A DNA stretch of 53,685 nucleotides. It comes from an uncultured Marvinbryantia sp. GTDB taxonomy: Bacteria; Bacillota; Clostridia; Lachnospirales; Lachnospiraceae. Below the pieces are notes generated by a model. The model was not told where the DNA came from. It did no database searches and saw only the letters and a program-made list of their open reading frames with translations. The stretch spans positions 1 through 53,685 of the forward strand of contig NZ_CAJKOX010000033.1 of assembly GCF_905201705.1 (NCBI RefSeq). The letters run 5' to 3'. Below, in pieces: positions 1 through 8,349 of the stretch. The first letter of the stretch is position 1, and each line of letters opens with the position of its first letter. The translations under genes and the position numbers were made by a program.

Positions 1-1
1 C

Positions 2-307
2 GAGCTGTGCGGCGCAGACGCTGCTGCCGTGCTGCACGCGGCAGCGATGGCTCTGAAAAATGTGATGGGACTGGTCTGCGATCCGGTTGGCGGACTGGTG
101 GAATGTCCCTGCGTAAAACGCAACGCGATCGGAGCGGTAAATGCGGTGCTCTCCTGCGATATGGCGCTTGCCGGCATCAGGAGCCTGATCCCTTTCGATG
201 AAGTAGTCGGCGCGATGAGAAGCGTGGGAAACCAGATGCATCCCGATCTGAGAGAGACAGCGCGGGGCGGGCTTGCGGGCACGCCTACCGCGCAGAAGCT
301 CATCTAG
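2..307 (+). CDS. sdaAA: L-serine dehydratase, iron-sulfur type, alpha subunit (3' part)
   Basis: Only the last ~101 codons are in the window; the frame is open from the left edge. The protein deaminates L-serine to pyruvate and ammonia in the cytoplasm using an oxygen-sensitive [4Fe-4S] cluster. Seen: the family block ALKNVMGLVCDPVGGLVE followed by CPCVKRN, with the cysteines expected for cluster binding, and the typical C-terminal stretch PDLRETARGGLAGTP. The beta subunit would lie upstream, outside the window. The stop codon overlaps the stop of the convergent carbamate kinase gene within a single CTAG (304-307). Identity is confident; the length cannot be judged. Confidence 0.9.
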   Translation, partial: ELCGADAAAVLHAAAMALKNVMGLVCDPVGGLVECPCVKRNAIGAVNAVLSCDMALAGIRSLIPFDEVVGAMRSVGNQMHPDLRETARGGLAGTPTAQKLI

Positions 308-1236
308 CAGGTGATATGCGTCCCTGTCTTTCCCTCGATCGCCTCAAGCGCATGCTCCAGGTTCGTGATGATCGCCTCGCGTCCCTCATGTCCGGAGACG
401 AAGTCGACAGCAGCCTGGATCTTCGGCAGCATTGCCGTCTCGCCGAACTGTTTCTTTTCGATATGCTCCCGCGCCTCTGCCGCAATGATCGTTTCCAGAA
501 CAGTCGGCTGCGCGCTGTCGCGGTCGATTTCTACTTTTTCCTCATTGGTGAGGATCAGCAGCACATCTGCATTTGTCATTTCTGCCAGCTTTCCGGCCGC
601 GTAATCCTTTTCAATAATCGCGCTGGCGCCTTTCAGCACATTTCCCTGTTCCATCACCGGCACGCCGCCGCCTCCGCAGGCGATAACAAACTGCCCTGCG
701 TCCAGAAGTGCGTTGATGGCGTCGATCTCGATGATCGCCTGCGGCTTCGGCGCCGACACGATCCGGCGGTAGCGGTTTCCGCTTTCCTCAACTACATGAT
801 TTCCCTTGGCCTCTTCTTTTTCTGCCTCTTCCTTTGTAAGATAACGCCCGATCACCTTTACCGGATGATAAAATGCCTCGTCATACGGATCGACCAGCAC
901 CTGCGTGAGGATCGTGCTGACGGTCTTGAAAATGCCGCGTTTTACAAGCTCTGCACGGAGGGCATTCTGGATGTCGTAGCCGATGTAGCCCTGGCTCATG
1001 GCGGAGCAGACAGACATGGGCGCGCCGGTATAGTCGCTGTGAAAATGAGCAAATTCATTCATTGCGGTGTGGATCATGCCCACCTGCGGCGCGTTGCTGT
1101 GCGTGATGATAAGCTGGCAGCCCGCCTGCGCCATATCAGCAAGCACCTTTGCGGATTCTTTCACCGCGATCTGCTGCTCCGGGAAGGTGGTGCCGAGGGC
1201 ACGGTGTCCAAGTGCGATAACAACTTTCTTCTTCAT
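304..1236 (-). CDS. arcC: carbamate kinase
   Basis: Predicted 310-residue cytoplasmic enzyme that transfers phosphate between carbamoyl phosphate and ADP, yielding ATP in arginine, agmatine or ureide fermentation. Seen: the family blocks SNAPQVGMIHTAMNEF, SVCSAMSQGYIGYD, ACGGGGVPV and MLPKIQAA, and a full family length. The N-terminal glycine loop is VIALGHRALGTT where classical enzymes have GGNALG, so a conserved Asn is missing; I recall this variant from Clostridial carbamate kinases. The start at 1236 was chosen because GAGAGG lies about 10 nt upstream; an open frame continues to 1404 but has no ribosome site and crosses the promoter. It stands alone, convergent with sdaAA and divergent from spoIIIAA. 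No transcarbamylase or deiminase gene is adjacent, so the exact pathway is unclear. Confidence 0.9.
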   Translation of the reverse strand: MKKKVVIALGHRALGTTFPEQQIAVKESAKVLADMAQAGCQLIITHSNAPQVGMIHTAMNEFAHFHSDYTGAPMSVCSAMSQGYIGYDIQNALRAELVKRGIFKTVSTILTQVLVDPYDEAFYHPVKVIGRYLTKEEAEKEEAKGNHVVEESGNRYRRIVSAPKPQAIIEIDAINALLDAGQFVIACGGGGVPVMEQGNVLKGASAIIEKDYAAGKLAEMTNADVLLILTNEEKVEIDRDSAQPTVLETIIAAEAREHIEKKQFGETAMLPKIQAAVDFVSGHEGREAIITNLEHALEAIEGKTGTHITC

Positions 1237-1360
1237 AATGCAAATACCTCTCTTTATTCTTAAATATAAAGCATATATCCCTATTCCGCTGCAGTTCATC
1301 CGTGCCATTCGCAAAGGCTCCTGAGTTAAATGCCCCGCAGCAGGCAGCAGCTGTAGAATT

Positions 1361-1389
1361 ATGATACAACGCCTGTGGCAAAATTGCAA
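1361..1389 (-). promoter_or_regulatory. putative sigma-A promoter of arcC
   Basis: On the minus strand a -35 box TTGCAA (1384-1389) and a -10 box TATCAT (1361-1366) are separated by exactly 17 nt. It would give a leader of about 120 nt before the arcC start. The 1237-1547 gap between the divergent arcC and spoIIIAA genes holds this promoter, a sigma-E-like promoter and a small palindromic repeat; I see no gene in it. Confidence 0.5.
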
Positions 1390-1400
1390 GCAATCCACAG

Positions 1401-1428
1401 GCATATTTTTTGGACAGACTCATATATT
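1401..1428 (+). promoter_or_regulatory. putative sigma-E promoter of the spoIIIA operon
   Basis: GCATATT (1401-1407) fits the sigma-E -35 consensus KMATATT. CATATATT (1421-1428), after a 13-nt spacer, resembles the sigma-E -10 consensus CATACAMT. In Bacillus and Clostridia spoIIIA is transcribed in the mother cell by sigma-E, so this is the expected promoter type upstream of spoIIIAA. It leaves a leader of about 110 nt containing a palindromic repeat. Confidence 0.55.
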
Positions 1429-1483
1429 GAAGTATGGCAGCTGCTGGCACAGGCCGGGCGCTTACCGGTAAAGAAGAAGCAGT

Positions 1484-1510
1484 GTTGCTGTGAACGGAGA
1501 GAACAGTAAC
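1484..1510. repeat. 27-nt palindromic dispersed repeat, copy 1
   Basis: GTTGCTGT (1484-1491) and ACAGTAAC (1503-1510) form an imperfect hairpin around the loop GAACGGAGAGA. A second copy, 23 of 27 bases identical, lies at 47399-47425 just before the recombinase genes. Both are intergenic. The function is unknown; it resembles a REP-like extragenic palindrome. Confidence 0.6.
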
Positions 1511-1547
1511 GAAGCAATGCCAACGGAAATATCACAGGAGTGTTGTT

Positions 1548-2513
1548 ATGAGAAATATACAGGAATTTTTAAAAATTTTTTCACGGAATCTGCGCCGTGT
1601 TCTGGAGCGTCTGAACGTGGATTTTGAAAAGCTGCAGGAAATCCGGATGCGGGTGGAGCAGCCGCTGCTGGTCACCTGGGACGGGCGGGAATATTTTGTG
1701 CGTTCGACGGGTGAGATCACGGACAAAGAGGAGGAGGGCTACCTGGTGGAGCGCCGGGAGCTTCTGGAGACGGTGGAGTACATCGCACACTACTCGCTGT
1801 ATGCCTTTGAGGACGAGATCCGCCAGGGCTTTCTCACCATTCAGGGCGGGCACCGCATCGGGATCGCCGGAAAAATCATCATGGAGGGAGAGAAGATCAA
1901 AAGCGTGAAGCATATTTCTTTTTTAAATATCCGCCTTTCCCATCAGAGAAAGGGATGCGCGGACAACATTCTGCCGTATCTGATTGAGCGGGACGAGGTA
2001 TGCCACACATTGATCATTTCACCGCCGCGCTGCGGAAAGACGACGCTGCTGCGCGATCTGATCCGGCAGATATCAAATGGAACATCTTATTTTCCGGGCA
2101 TTACCGTCGGGGTGGTGGATGAACGCTCGGAGATCGGCGGCGCTTACCTTGGTGTGCCGCAGAATGATCTTGGAATCCGCACGGATGTGCTGGATTGCTG
2201 CCCGAAGGCGGAGGGCATGATGATGCTGATCCGGGCGATGTCGCCGCGCATGATCGCGGTTGATGAGATCGGGGATTACCAGGATATCCGGGCGATCGAA
2301 TCTGTGATACACTGCGGCTGCAAGCTGCTGGCAACCGTCCACGGAGATTCCATGGAGGACGTACAGCGAAAGCCGCTCTTACAGAAGCTTGTGCAGGAGC
2401 GGGTGTTCGAGCGCTATATTGTGCTACATAACCATCGAAAAATCGGACAGGTGAAAGAGATTTTCGACGACCGCGGAACGGATATTTATCACGGCGGGGG
2501 AGCGCTATGCTGA
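1548..2513 (+). CDS. spoIIIAA: stage III sporulation protein AA, ATPase
   Basis: 321-residue secretion-type ATPase on the mother-cell side of the SpoIIIA-SpoIIQ channel that connects mother cell and engulfed forespore. Seen: Walker A PPRCGKTT at residues 159-166, Walker B MIAVDE at 235-240, and the family blocks GVVDERSEIGG and TVHGDSMEDV. First gene of an eight-gene operon; its 3' end overlaps spoIIIAB by 7 nt, which implies translational coupling. The start ATG follows CAGGAGTGTTGTT. Probably under sigma-E control (see the promoter at 1401). Confidence 0.96.
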   Translation: MRNIQEFLKIFSRNLRRVLERLNVDFEKLQEIRMRVEQPLLVTWDGREYFVRSTGEITDKEEEGYLVERRELLETVEYIAHYSLYAFEDEIRQGFLTIQGGHRIGIAGKIIMEGEKIKSVKHISFLNIRLSHQRKGCADNILPYLIERDEVCHTLIISPPRCGKTTLLRDLIRQISNGTSYFPGITVGVVDERSEIGGAYLGVPQNDLGIRTDVLDCCPKAEGMMMLIRAMSPRMIAVDEIGDYQDIRAIESVIHCGCKLLATVHGDSMEDVQRKPLLQKLVQERVFERYIVLHNHRKIGQVKEIFDDRGTDIYHGGGALC

Positions 2514-3025
2514 AAGCGGCGGGAATGATTTTCATTGTCATTGCAAGCAGCGCGCTTGGAGCCGGAATGAGCAGGGAATTGGCGGAGCGCGTGAAATGGC
2601 TTTCGGAGCTGGAGCGTCTGATGCAGGTGCTGAAGGGGGAGATTCAGTATGCGGCGACGCCGCTTCCGGAAATTTTTTCGGAATTGTCGAAAAGGACGGA
2701 AGGAAATCTGAGCGCTTTTTTTGCCGGGATAGCAGCGGCGATGGAGCAGCGAAGCGGCAGCAGCATGGGGGATATTTTTGAGGAACAGGCGCAAAGGCTC
2801 TCGCGGATATCCGGGCTGAACCACAGGGACATCCAGGAAGTGGCACGCTTTGGCAGGCGGCTGGGGTATTCTGACCGGGAAATGCAGGTGCAGGCGATAC
2901 GGCTCTACCAGGAGGAGCTTGCGGCGGCGCGCGCCCAGGCGCAGGAGGATTACCGGCAGAAGGCGAAGATGTACCGGAGCCTGGGATTTTTGGGCGGCTG
3001 CTTCTGCGCGCTGCTGCTGGTATAA
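2507..3025 (+). CDS. spoIIIAB: stage III sporulation protein AB
   Basis: 172-residue membrane-linked protein with weak similarity to GspF-type secretion platform proteins; a component of the SpoIIIA channel. Seen: an N-terminal hydrophobic segment (MLKAAGMIFIVIASSALGAG), a helical charged middle with the family-typical RVKWLSELERLMQVLKGEI, and a C-terminal hydrophobic tail GFLGGCFCALLLV. Length fits the family (~170). It overlaps spoIIIAA by 7 nt and is followed 12 nt later by spoIIIAC. Confidence 0.93.
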   Translation: MLKAAGMIFIVIASSALGAGMSRELAERVKWLSELERLMQVLKGEIQYAATPLPEIFSELSKRTEGNLSAFFAGIAAAMEQRSGSSMGDIFEEQAQRLSRISGLNHRDIQEVARFGRRLGYSDREMQVQAIRLYQEELAAARAQAQEDYRQKAKMYRSLGFLGGCFCALLLV

Positions 3026-3037
3026 AAGGGGTGGCTC

Positions 3038-3232
3038 ATGAGCGTAAACATTATTTTCAAAATTGCGGCGGTCGGAATTCTGGTGTCGGTCATCAGCCAG
3101 GTTTTAAAGCACGGGGGACGGGAGGACCAGGCATCCCTCGCTTCGCTGGCGGGACTGGTGCTTGTGCTGTTCTGGCTGCTTCCCTATATCTATGAACTGT
3201 TTGATACGATCAAAAGTCTGTTTGCGCTGTAG
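3038..3232 (+). CDS. spoIIIAC: stage III sporulation protein AC
   Basis: 64-residue small membrane protein of the SpoIIIA complex. Two hydrophobic segments (around residues 5-22 and 35-55) flank the charged turn LKHGGREDQA, the hallmark of this family; its length is normal. It is preceded by AAAAGGGGTGGCTC as ribosome site and followed by spoIIIAD. SpoIIIAC and SpoIIIAD are thought to form membrane subunits of the channel base. Confidence 0.93.
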   Translation: MSVNIIFKIAAVGILVSVISQVLKHGGREDQASLASLAGLVLVLFWLLPYIYELFDTIKSLFAL

Positions 3233-3252
3233 GCAGATAGGAGGACAAGGAT

Positions 3253-3639
3253 ATGGACATGCTGAAAATCGGGGTTCTCGGGATCGCGGGCGTTTTTCTG
3301 TCGCTCTTTGTGCGGGAGTGGAAGCCGCAGTTTTCCGCGCTCATCAGTATTGCGACCTGCACGCTGATTTTTTTCTGCGCAATTTCCAGGATCCAGGCGC
3401 TTGCCGGAGTGATCGCACAGCTTGTGCAGTATCTTACCGTGAAGGAAGCCTATCTGAAAATCCTGCTGAAAATCGTCGGAATTGCCTATATTGCCGATTT
3501 TGCCGCCAGCATTTGCCGGGATGCCGGTTATTCGGCGGTTGCCGGGCAGATCGAGCTGACCGGAAAAATATCGGTGCTGACCGTCAGCACGCCGATCGTG
3601 CTGGCGCTTTTAAATACTATCTCGGAGTACCTGCAATGA
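3253..3639 (+). CDS. spoIIIAD: stage III sporulation protein AD
   Basis: 128-residue multi-spanning membrane protein of the SpoIIIA channel, about four hydrophobic segments. Family features: VREWKPQFSALISIATC near the N-terminus, KILLKIVGIAYIADFAASIC in the middle and IVLALLNTISEYL at the end. The ribosome site is AGGAGG at 3240-3245. The last codon and stop overlap the spoIIIAE start as ATGA, so the two are translationally coupled. Confidence 0.94.
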   Translation: MDMLKIGVLGIAGVFLSLFVREWKPQFSALISIATCTLIFFCAISRIQALAGVIAQLVQYLTVKEAYLKILLKIVGIAYIADFAASICRDAGYSAVAGQIELTGKISVLTVSTPIVLALLNTISEYLQ

Positions 3640-4775
3640 AGCGGGCATGGATAGTTGCCGTGATTTTTATATTTCTATTGCTTTCGGACGGCACGGCAGT
3701 GCAGGCAGAAGAGACGGAGGAGCTGATCGGCTCTTATCTGGACGAGCTGGATTTCGGGGAGCTGCAGGACAGCATCGACGAGATGTTCCCAACGTATGAT
3801 TTTGATTTCCGCGAGAGCATTCTGAAGCTTTTAAAAGGCGAGCTTCCGCTGAGCAGGGAGACCTTGCAGGAATTACTAAAGGAAGCGGCGTTCGCTGAGC
3901 TTTCTAATCAGAAAAGCATGGTATTTCAGATTATGGTGCTGGCGATCGCCGCCGCTGTTTTTTCGAATTTTGTGAAGGTGTTCGAAAAAAATCAGATTTC
4001 TGACATCGCGTTTTATATGATCTATCTTTTGCTGTTTGTGATCTTAATGAAGGCATTTGGCGACCTCGGGCGCATGACAGAGACGCATCTGCGGCAGATG
4101 CTTCATTTTATGAAGCTGCTCCTTCCGACCTACCTGGTGGTAGCTTCGCTGGCGGCGGGTTCTCTGACGGCGATTGCATTTTATGAGCTGACGCTGGTTT
4201 TCATTGCGGCGGTACAGGTGCTGATGACATATGTCGTGCTGCCGGGCATTCGCTTTTACGTTCTGTTTCTGCTGCTGAACCACCTGGGAAAGGAGGAGCA
4301 TTTTTCCAAGCTTGCAGAGCTTATTCATCTGGCGCTTTCCTGGCTTATGAAAACACTGCTGGCGTTTGTGGTCGGCATCCAGACCGTGCAGGCGCTGCTG
4401 CTTCCGGCAATTGACTCTTTAAAAAATTCCGTCTGGACGAAGGCGACCGGGGCGCTTCCGGTGCTTGGAAATACTTTGAACGCTGTCACGGAGACGGTTC
4501 TTGGAACAGCGGTGCTTCTGAAAAATGCAGTCGGGGTGGCGGGCCTTCTGGTGATCGTGCTGATCTGCCTTGCCCCGGTGGTGCGGCTTCTGGTGTGTAC
4601 TTTTTTGTATAAGGCGGTCGGGGCGGCGGTGCAGCCAATTTCTGACCGGCGGATTACGGAGTGTATCAGCGGCGTTGGAGAGGGCGCGGCGCTGCTTTTA
4701 AAGACCATATCCGTCACAGGCGTGATTTTTTTGATCACACTGGCAATGGTGACGGCGTCAATTCGCGGCGTTTAG
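3636..4775 (+). CDS. spoIIIAE: stage III sporulation protein AE
   Basis: 379-residue polytopic membrane protein, the large membrane subunit of the SpoIIIA channel. Residues 1-25 are a signal or first membrane segment ending in VQAEE, then an acidic soluble stretch, then about six to eight hydrophobic helices through the C-terminus. Family blocks include LPTYLVVASLAAG, GVAGLLVIVLICLAPV and the ending TLAMVTASIRGV. I start it at the ATG at 3636 that overlaps the spoIIIAD stop; the frame is open upstream to 3162, but that part only shadows spoIIIAC and spoIIIAD. Confidence 0.95.
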   Translation: MKRAWIVAVIFIFLLLSDGTAVQAEETEELIGSYLDELDFGELQDSIDEMFPTYDFDFRESILKLLKGELPLSRETLQELLKEAAFAELSNQKSMVFQIMVLAIAAAVFSNFVKVFEKNQISDIAFYMIYLLLFVILMKAFGDLGRMTETHLRQMLHFMKLLLPTYLVVASLAAGSLTAIAFYELTLVFIAAVQVLMTYVVLPGIRFYVLFLLLNHLGKEEHFSKLAELIHLALSWLMKTLLAFVVGIQTVQALLLPAIDSLKNSVWTKATGALPVLGNTLNAVTETVLGTAVLLKNAVGVAGLLVIVLICLAPVVRLLVCTFLYKAVGAAVQPISDRRITECISGVGEGAALLLKTISVTGVIFLITLAMVTASIRGV

Positions 4776-4784
4776 GAGGAAGTT

Positions 4785-5351
4785 ATGGAGATTGTTTATC
4801 GCTGGGCAAGAAATTTTATTTGCTGTCTCTGTCTGCTGGAGTTGTTCTGTCACCTGGTGCGAAATGAGGATTATCGCCGGTATATCCGTTTCTTTGGCGG
4901 TCTGCTCGTGCTGATGCTGGTAATCTCGCCGCTTGCGGAAATATTTTCTTTGGGGGAGACCTTTGGGGAAGAACTGCGGCAGGCGTTCGCCGCAGAGGAG
5001 GCGCGCGAGCTTACCGTTTCGCAGGAGGCGCTTTCCGGGCTGCAGAACGAGAAAATTTCCGAGGCCTATGAAAAAGAATTGAAGCGGCAGATCGAGGAGA
5101 TCGTGAAGGCATACGGGCAGCAGCCACTCTCGGTGACACTCCGGCTCGAGGAGCAGCAGGAGAGCGCGGCACTGCTTACCGGGGTTTCTGTTTTGCTTGC
5201 TTCTGCAAAAAGCGCTCCGGGCGATACAGAGGGCGCGCAGGCGGCGAAGGAGCGGCAGCAGGAGGAGATCGGGAAGCTGCGGACGGAGATTTCCGCAGTT
5301 TATGGAGTGGAGCGAGAGGCTGTTACGGTGTCGGTAAAGGAGCAGGGATGA
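4785..5351 (+). CDS. spoIIIAF: stage III sporulation protein AF
   Basis: 188-residue protein with two N-terminal hydrophobic segments (about residues 8-22 and 32-52, including FFGGLLVLMLVISPLAEIF) and a soluble C-terminal domain rich in Glu and Gln that resembles the small ring-building domain of secretion systems. The C-terminus VYGVEREAVTVSV is family-typical. AGGAGG lies 6 nt before the ATG. Its end overlaps spoIIIAG by 4 nt (ATGA). Confidence 0.92.
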   Translation: MEIVYRWARNFICCLCLLELFCHLVRNEDYRRYIRFFGGLLVLMLVISPLAEIFSLGETFGEELRQAFAAEEARELTVSQEALSGLQNEKISEAYEKELKRQIEEIVKAYGQQPLSVTLRLEEQQESAALLTGVSVLLASAKSAPGDTEGAQAAKERQQEEIGKLRTEISAVYGVEREAVTVSVKEQG

Positions 5352-5905
5352 ATAAAAAATATCATTTGCTGGAAAAACTGAAAAATGTGCGGCGGGATCA
5401 ATGGATCGTCCTTTTGCTTGCCGGTGTGCTGCTGATCGTCATTTCGCTGCCGGTGGAAAACGGCGCAGAGGAGGAGGCGCAGGCAGAGACCGAGGCGGAG
5501 GGCGGGACGCAGGAGTCGGTCTATGAGATGGAACGGCGTCTGGAGGACATTCTCTCAAAGCTTGACGGCGCCGGAAAGGTGAGTGTGATGATCCACTGGC
5601 AGGATTCGGGGGAAAAGATCGTGGAGAAGGATACCGCCTCCGTCAGCCGCACGACGCAGGAGGACGGCGACGGGACGGCGCGCAGCACGCTGGAGGAGGA
5701 AGCGCGCCCGGAAACGGTTTACGGAAAAAGCAGCGGCGGGAGCGAGACGCCTTACGTCACAAAGGAGCTGACCCCGCAGATCGCCGGAGTGCTGGTGCTC
5801 GCGCAGGGCGCGGACAGCGCGGTGGTGAAAAAGGACATAACTGACGCAGTGATGGCATTATTCGGGCTGGAGGCGCATAAAATCAAAGTAATGAAGATGA
5901 ATTGA
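5348..5905 (+). CDS. spoIIIAG: stage III sporulation protein AG
   Basis: 185-residue bitopic protein: short cytoplasmic start, one membrane helix (WIVLLLAGVLLIVISL, about residues 19-34), then an intermembrane domain. In the family this domain forms a ring in the space between mother cell and forespore membranes. Seen: RLEDILSKLDGAGKVSVMIHW and the conserved TPQIAGVLVLAQGADSAVV. The acidic linker at residues 35-55 is low complexity. It ends within the ribosome site of spoIIIAH. Confidence 0.94.
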   Translation: MNKKYHLLEKLKNVRRDQWIVLLLAGVLLIVISLPVENGAEEEAQAETEAEGGTQESVYEMERRLEDILSKLDGAGKVSVMIHWQDSGEKIVEKDTASVSRTTQEDGDGTARSTLEEEARPETVYGKSSGGSETPYVTKELTPQIAGVLVLAQGADSAVVKKDITDAVMALFGLEAHKIKVMKMN

Positions 5906-5919
5906 AAGGAGAGGATAAG

Positions 5920-6501
5920 GTGAAACAGATCATGAAAAAGAACCAGATCATCATAACGGCGCTTGCTATTATGATCGCGGTGGCGGGTTACTTAAACTAC
6001 TCGGGGACGAAGCTGGAGGAAGCGGTGGTGCAGAGCGCGGTGTCGGAGGAGCAGGTGCTTATGGAGAACGGCGTCAGCACGGCGGACGCCACGTCGTCGG
6101 AGGTGACGGATACGCCGGGCGAGGCGGTTCTGACCAGCCTTACGGGTTCCGCAGTGGCGGCGGAGGCGAAGCTCACGCGGGAGCAGCTTCGCGCGCAGAA
6201 TAAGGAGACGCTGCTGGAGGTTATTAATAACGAAAGCATCACCCAGGAGCAGAAGCAGAATGCGATCGACAGCATCACCTCGCTGACGGAGAATGCAGAG
6301 CGGGAAGCGGCGGCGGAGCTTCTGCTTGACGCCAAGGGCTTTGAGGGAAGCGTCGTGAGCATCACCGACGGCAGTGTCGATGTGGTCATTAATATGGCGG
6401 AGATCACCGACGCCCAGCGCGCGCAGATCGAGGATATCGTAAAACGGAAAACAGAGATCTCCGGCGAGAACATAGTCATCACCCCGGTGAGCGGGGAATA
6501 G
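5920..6501 (+). CDS. spoIIIAH: stage III sporulation protein AH
   Basis: 193-residue mother-cell membrane protein whose extracellular domain docks with forespore SpoIIQ. One N-terminal membrane helix (IIITALAIMIAVAGYLNYSG) is followed by a low-complexity linker and a YscJ/FliF-like ring domain with ETLLEVINNESITQEQK and the C-terminal block EITDAQRAQIEDIVKRKT. I choose the GTG at 5920 because AAAGGAGAGG lies 5 nt upstream; a TTG at 5902 and an ATG at 5932 are in frame. It is the last gene of the operon, followed by a terminator. Confidence 0.92.
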   Translation: MKQIMKKNQIIITALAIMIAVAGYLNYSGTKLEEAVVQSAVSEEQVLMENGVSTADATSSEVTDTPGEAVLTSLTGSAVAAEAKLTREQLRAQNKETLLEVINNESITQEQKQNAIDSITSLTENAEREAAAELLLDAKGFEGSVVSITDGSVDVVINMAEITDAQRAQIEDIVKRKTEISGENIVITPVSGE

Positions 6502-6504
6502 GAC

Positions 6505-6552
6505 GAAAGCCCATTGCAGGCCGTGCAGTGGGCTTTCCCTGTTCCTTTTTTT
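6505..6552 (+). terminator. terminator of the spoIIIA operon
   Basis: A 14-bp stem with one mismatch, GAAAGCCCATTGCA (6505-6518) with TGCAGTGGGCTTTC (6524-6537), followed after a short gap by a run of seven T (6546-6552). Confidence 0.75.
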
Positions 6553-6562
6553 ACAAGCCTCG

Positions 6563-6591
6563 TTGACAGCGATTCCGGCATCTGCTAATAT
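6563..6591 (+). promoter_or_regulatory. putative sigma-A promoter of prfC
   Basis: TTGACA (6563-6568), a 17-nt spacer and TAATAT (6586-6591) form a near-consensus vegetative promoter between the spoIIIA terminator and prfC. Confidence 0.7.
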
Positions 6592-6642
6592 GGATGGGTC
6601 AAGGGACAACTGAACGTTAAAACATATTTTGGAGGAATTACA

Positions 6643-8229
6643 GTGAGTAATATTACAGATGAGATAAAAAAGCGGCGCACATTTGCGATCATATCCCACC
6701 CGGACGCCGGAAAGACAACGCTGACGGAGAAGTTTCTGCTCTACGGCGGCGCGATCAATCTTGCCGGTTCGGTAAAGGGAAAGGCAACGGCGCGCCATGC
6801 CGTTTCCGACTGGATGGAAATAGAGAAGGAGAGAGGTATTTCCGTCACCTCTTCGGTGCTGCAGTTTAATTACGGCGGCTACTGCATCAATATTCTGGAC
6901 ACGCCGGGGCACCAGGACTTCTCGGAGGATACTTACCGCACGCTGATGGCGGCGGATTCTGCGGTGATGGTGATCGACGCTTCGAAGGGCGTGGAGGCGC
7001 AGACGAGAAAGTTGTTTAAGGTCTGTGTGATGCGTCATATTCCGATCTTTACCTTTATCAACAAGATGGACCGCGATGCGAACGATACGTTTGAATTGCT
7101 TGACGATATCGAAAAAGAGCTTGGCATTGCCACCTGCCCGATCAACTGGCCGATCGGTTCCGGGAAAAATTTTAAAGGCGTGTATGAGCGCGGCAGCAAA
7201 AAGGTGACGACGTTTTCCGATACACAAAAAGGTACGAAAGAGGGGGAAAGCCGCGAGATTCCGATCGATTCCCCGGAGCTGGAGGAGTTTGTCGGAGCGG
7301 AAAATATGGAGCAGCTTCTGGAGGAAATCGAGCTGCTGGACGGTGCCAGCGCGGAATTTGATCAGGAGCTCGTGAGTGCGGGAAAGCTCTCTCCGGTATT
7401 CTTTGGTTCGGCGCTCACCAACTTTGGCGTGGAAATTTTTCTGAAGCATTTCCTGCAGATGACGACCTCCCCGCTTCCGCGCAAGGCGGATATCGGGCTG
7501 ATCGATCCGATGAAGGAGGAGTTTTCAGCGTTTGTCTTTAAGATCCAGGCGAACATGAACAAAGCGCACCGCGACCGTATTGCCTTTATGCGCATCTGCT
7601 CCGGGAAATTTGACGCCGGCATGGAGGTTTACCATGTGCAGGGCGACAAGAAGCAGCGCCTCTCACAGCCGCAGCAGATGATGGCGCAGGAGCGTCATGT
7701 GGTGGATGAGGCATATGCGGGGGATATTATCGGTGTATTTGATCCGGGTATCTATTCCATCGGCGATACCATCTGTATGCCGGGCAAAAAATTTGCCTAC
7801 GAGGGCATTCCGACCTTCGCTCCGGAGCATTTTGCGCGCGTGCGCCAGGTCGATACCATGAAGCGCAAGCAGTTTGTTAAGGGTATTACGCAGATCGCGC
7901 AGGAGGGCGCCATCCAGATCTTTCAGGAATTTAACACCGGCATGGAGGAGATCATCGTCGGCGTAGTCGGCGTTCTGCAGTTCGAGGTGCTGAAATACCG
8001 TCTCGAAAACGAATACAATGTGGAAATCCGCATGGAGGATCTGCCTTACGAATACATCCGCTGGATCGAGAATGAGGATATCGACATGAACAAGCTGACC
8101 GGTACCTCCGACATGAAGAAGATCCAGGACCTCAAGGGCAGACCGCTGCTCATCTGGGTAAACTCCTGGAGCATCCGCATGACCGAAGAGCGCAACCCGG
8201 GGCTTGTGCTCGCGGAATTTGGACGATAA
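6643..8229 (+). CDS. prfC: peptide chain release factor 3 (RF3 GTPase)
   Basis: 528-residue translational GTPase that recycles RF1 and RF2 from the ribosome after peptide release. Seen: G1 loop HPDAGKTT (residues 19-26), switch region KERGISVTSSV, G3 DTPGHQDFSEDT, G4 NKMDRD, and the RF3-type C-terminal block QFEVLKYRLENEYNVE. Length is normal. The start is GTG, preceded by TTGGAGGAATTACA. It has its own promoter and lies between the sporulation operon and asp23. After the stop, a small CCTGCCGGCAGG palindrome may end transcription. Confidence 0.96.
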   Translation: MSNITDEIKKRRTFAIISHPDAGKTTLTEKFLLYGGAINLAGSVKGKATARHAVSDWMEIEKERGISVTSSVLQFNYGGYCINILDTPGHQDFSEDTYRTLMAADSAVMVIDASKGVEAQTRKLFKVCVMRHIPIFTFINKMDRDANDTFELLDDIEKELGIATCPINWPIGSGKNFKGVYERGSKKVTTFSDTQKGTKEGESREIPIDSPELEEFVGAENMEQLLEEIELLDGASAEFDQELVSAGKLSPVFFGSALTNFGVEIFLKHFLQMTTSPLPRKADIGLIDPMKEEFSAFVFKIQANMNKAHRDRIAFMRICSGKFDAGMEVYHVQGDKKQRLSQPQQMMAQERHVVDEAYAGDIIGVFDPGIYSIGDTICMPGKKFAYEGIPTFAPEHFARVRQVDTMKRKQFVKGITQIAQEGAIQIFQEFNTGMEEIIVGVVGVLQFEVLKYRLENEYNVEIRMEDLPYEYIRWIENEDIDMNKLTGTSDMKKIQDLKGRPLLIWVNSWSIRMTEERNPGLVLAEFGR

Positions 8230-8275
8230 CAAATCCTTAACAAATCCTGCCGGCAGGCTTTGCTTGAAGAAACAG

Positions 8276-8304
8276 TTTACAAACCTCCATATTTTTGGTA
8301 TACT
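8276..8304 (+). promoter_or_regulatory. putative sigma-A promoter of the asp23 gene
   Basis: TTTACA (8276-8281), a 17-nt spacer and TATACT (8299-8304). The start codon lies 46 nt downstream. Confidence 0.7.
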
Positions 8305-8349
8305 GAAAAGAGCAAATGACAGGATATGTCATTGAAGGAGGTAATCGTT

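Noticed and set aside
5992..7449. 485-codon minus-strand frame spanning spoIIIAH and prfC
   Set aside because: It crosses the spoIIIA terminator and prfC promoter and opposes two certain genes.
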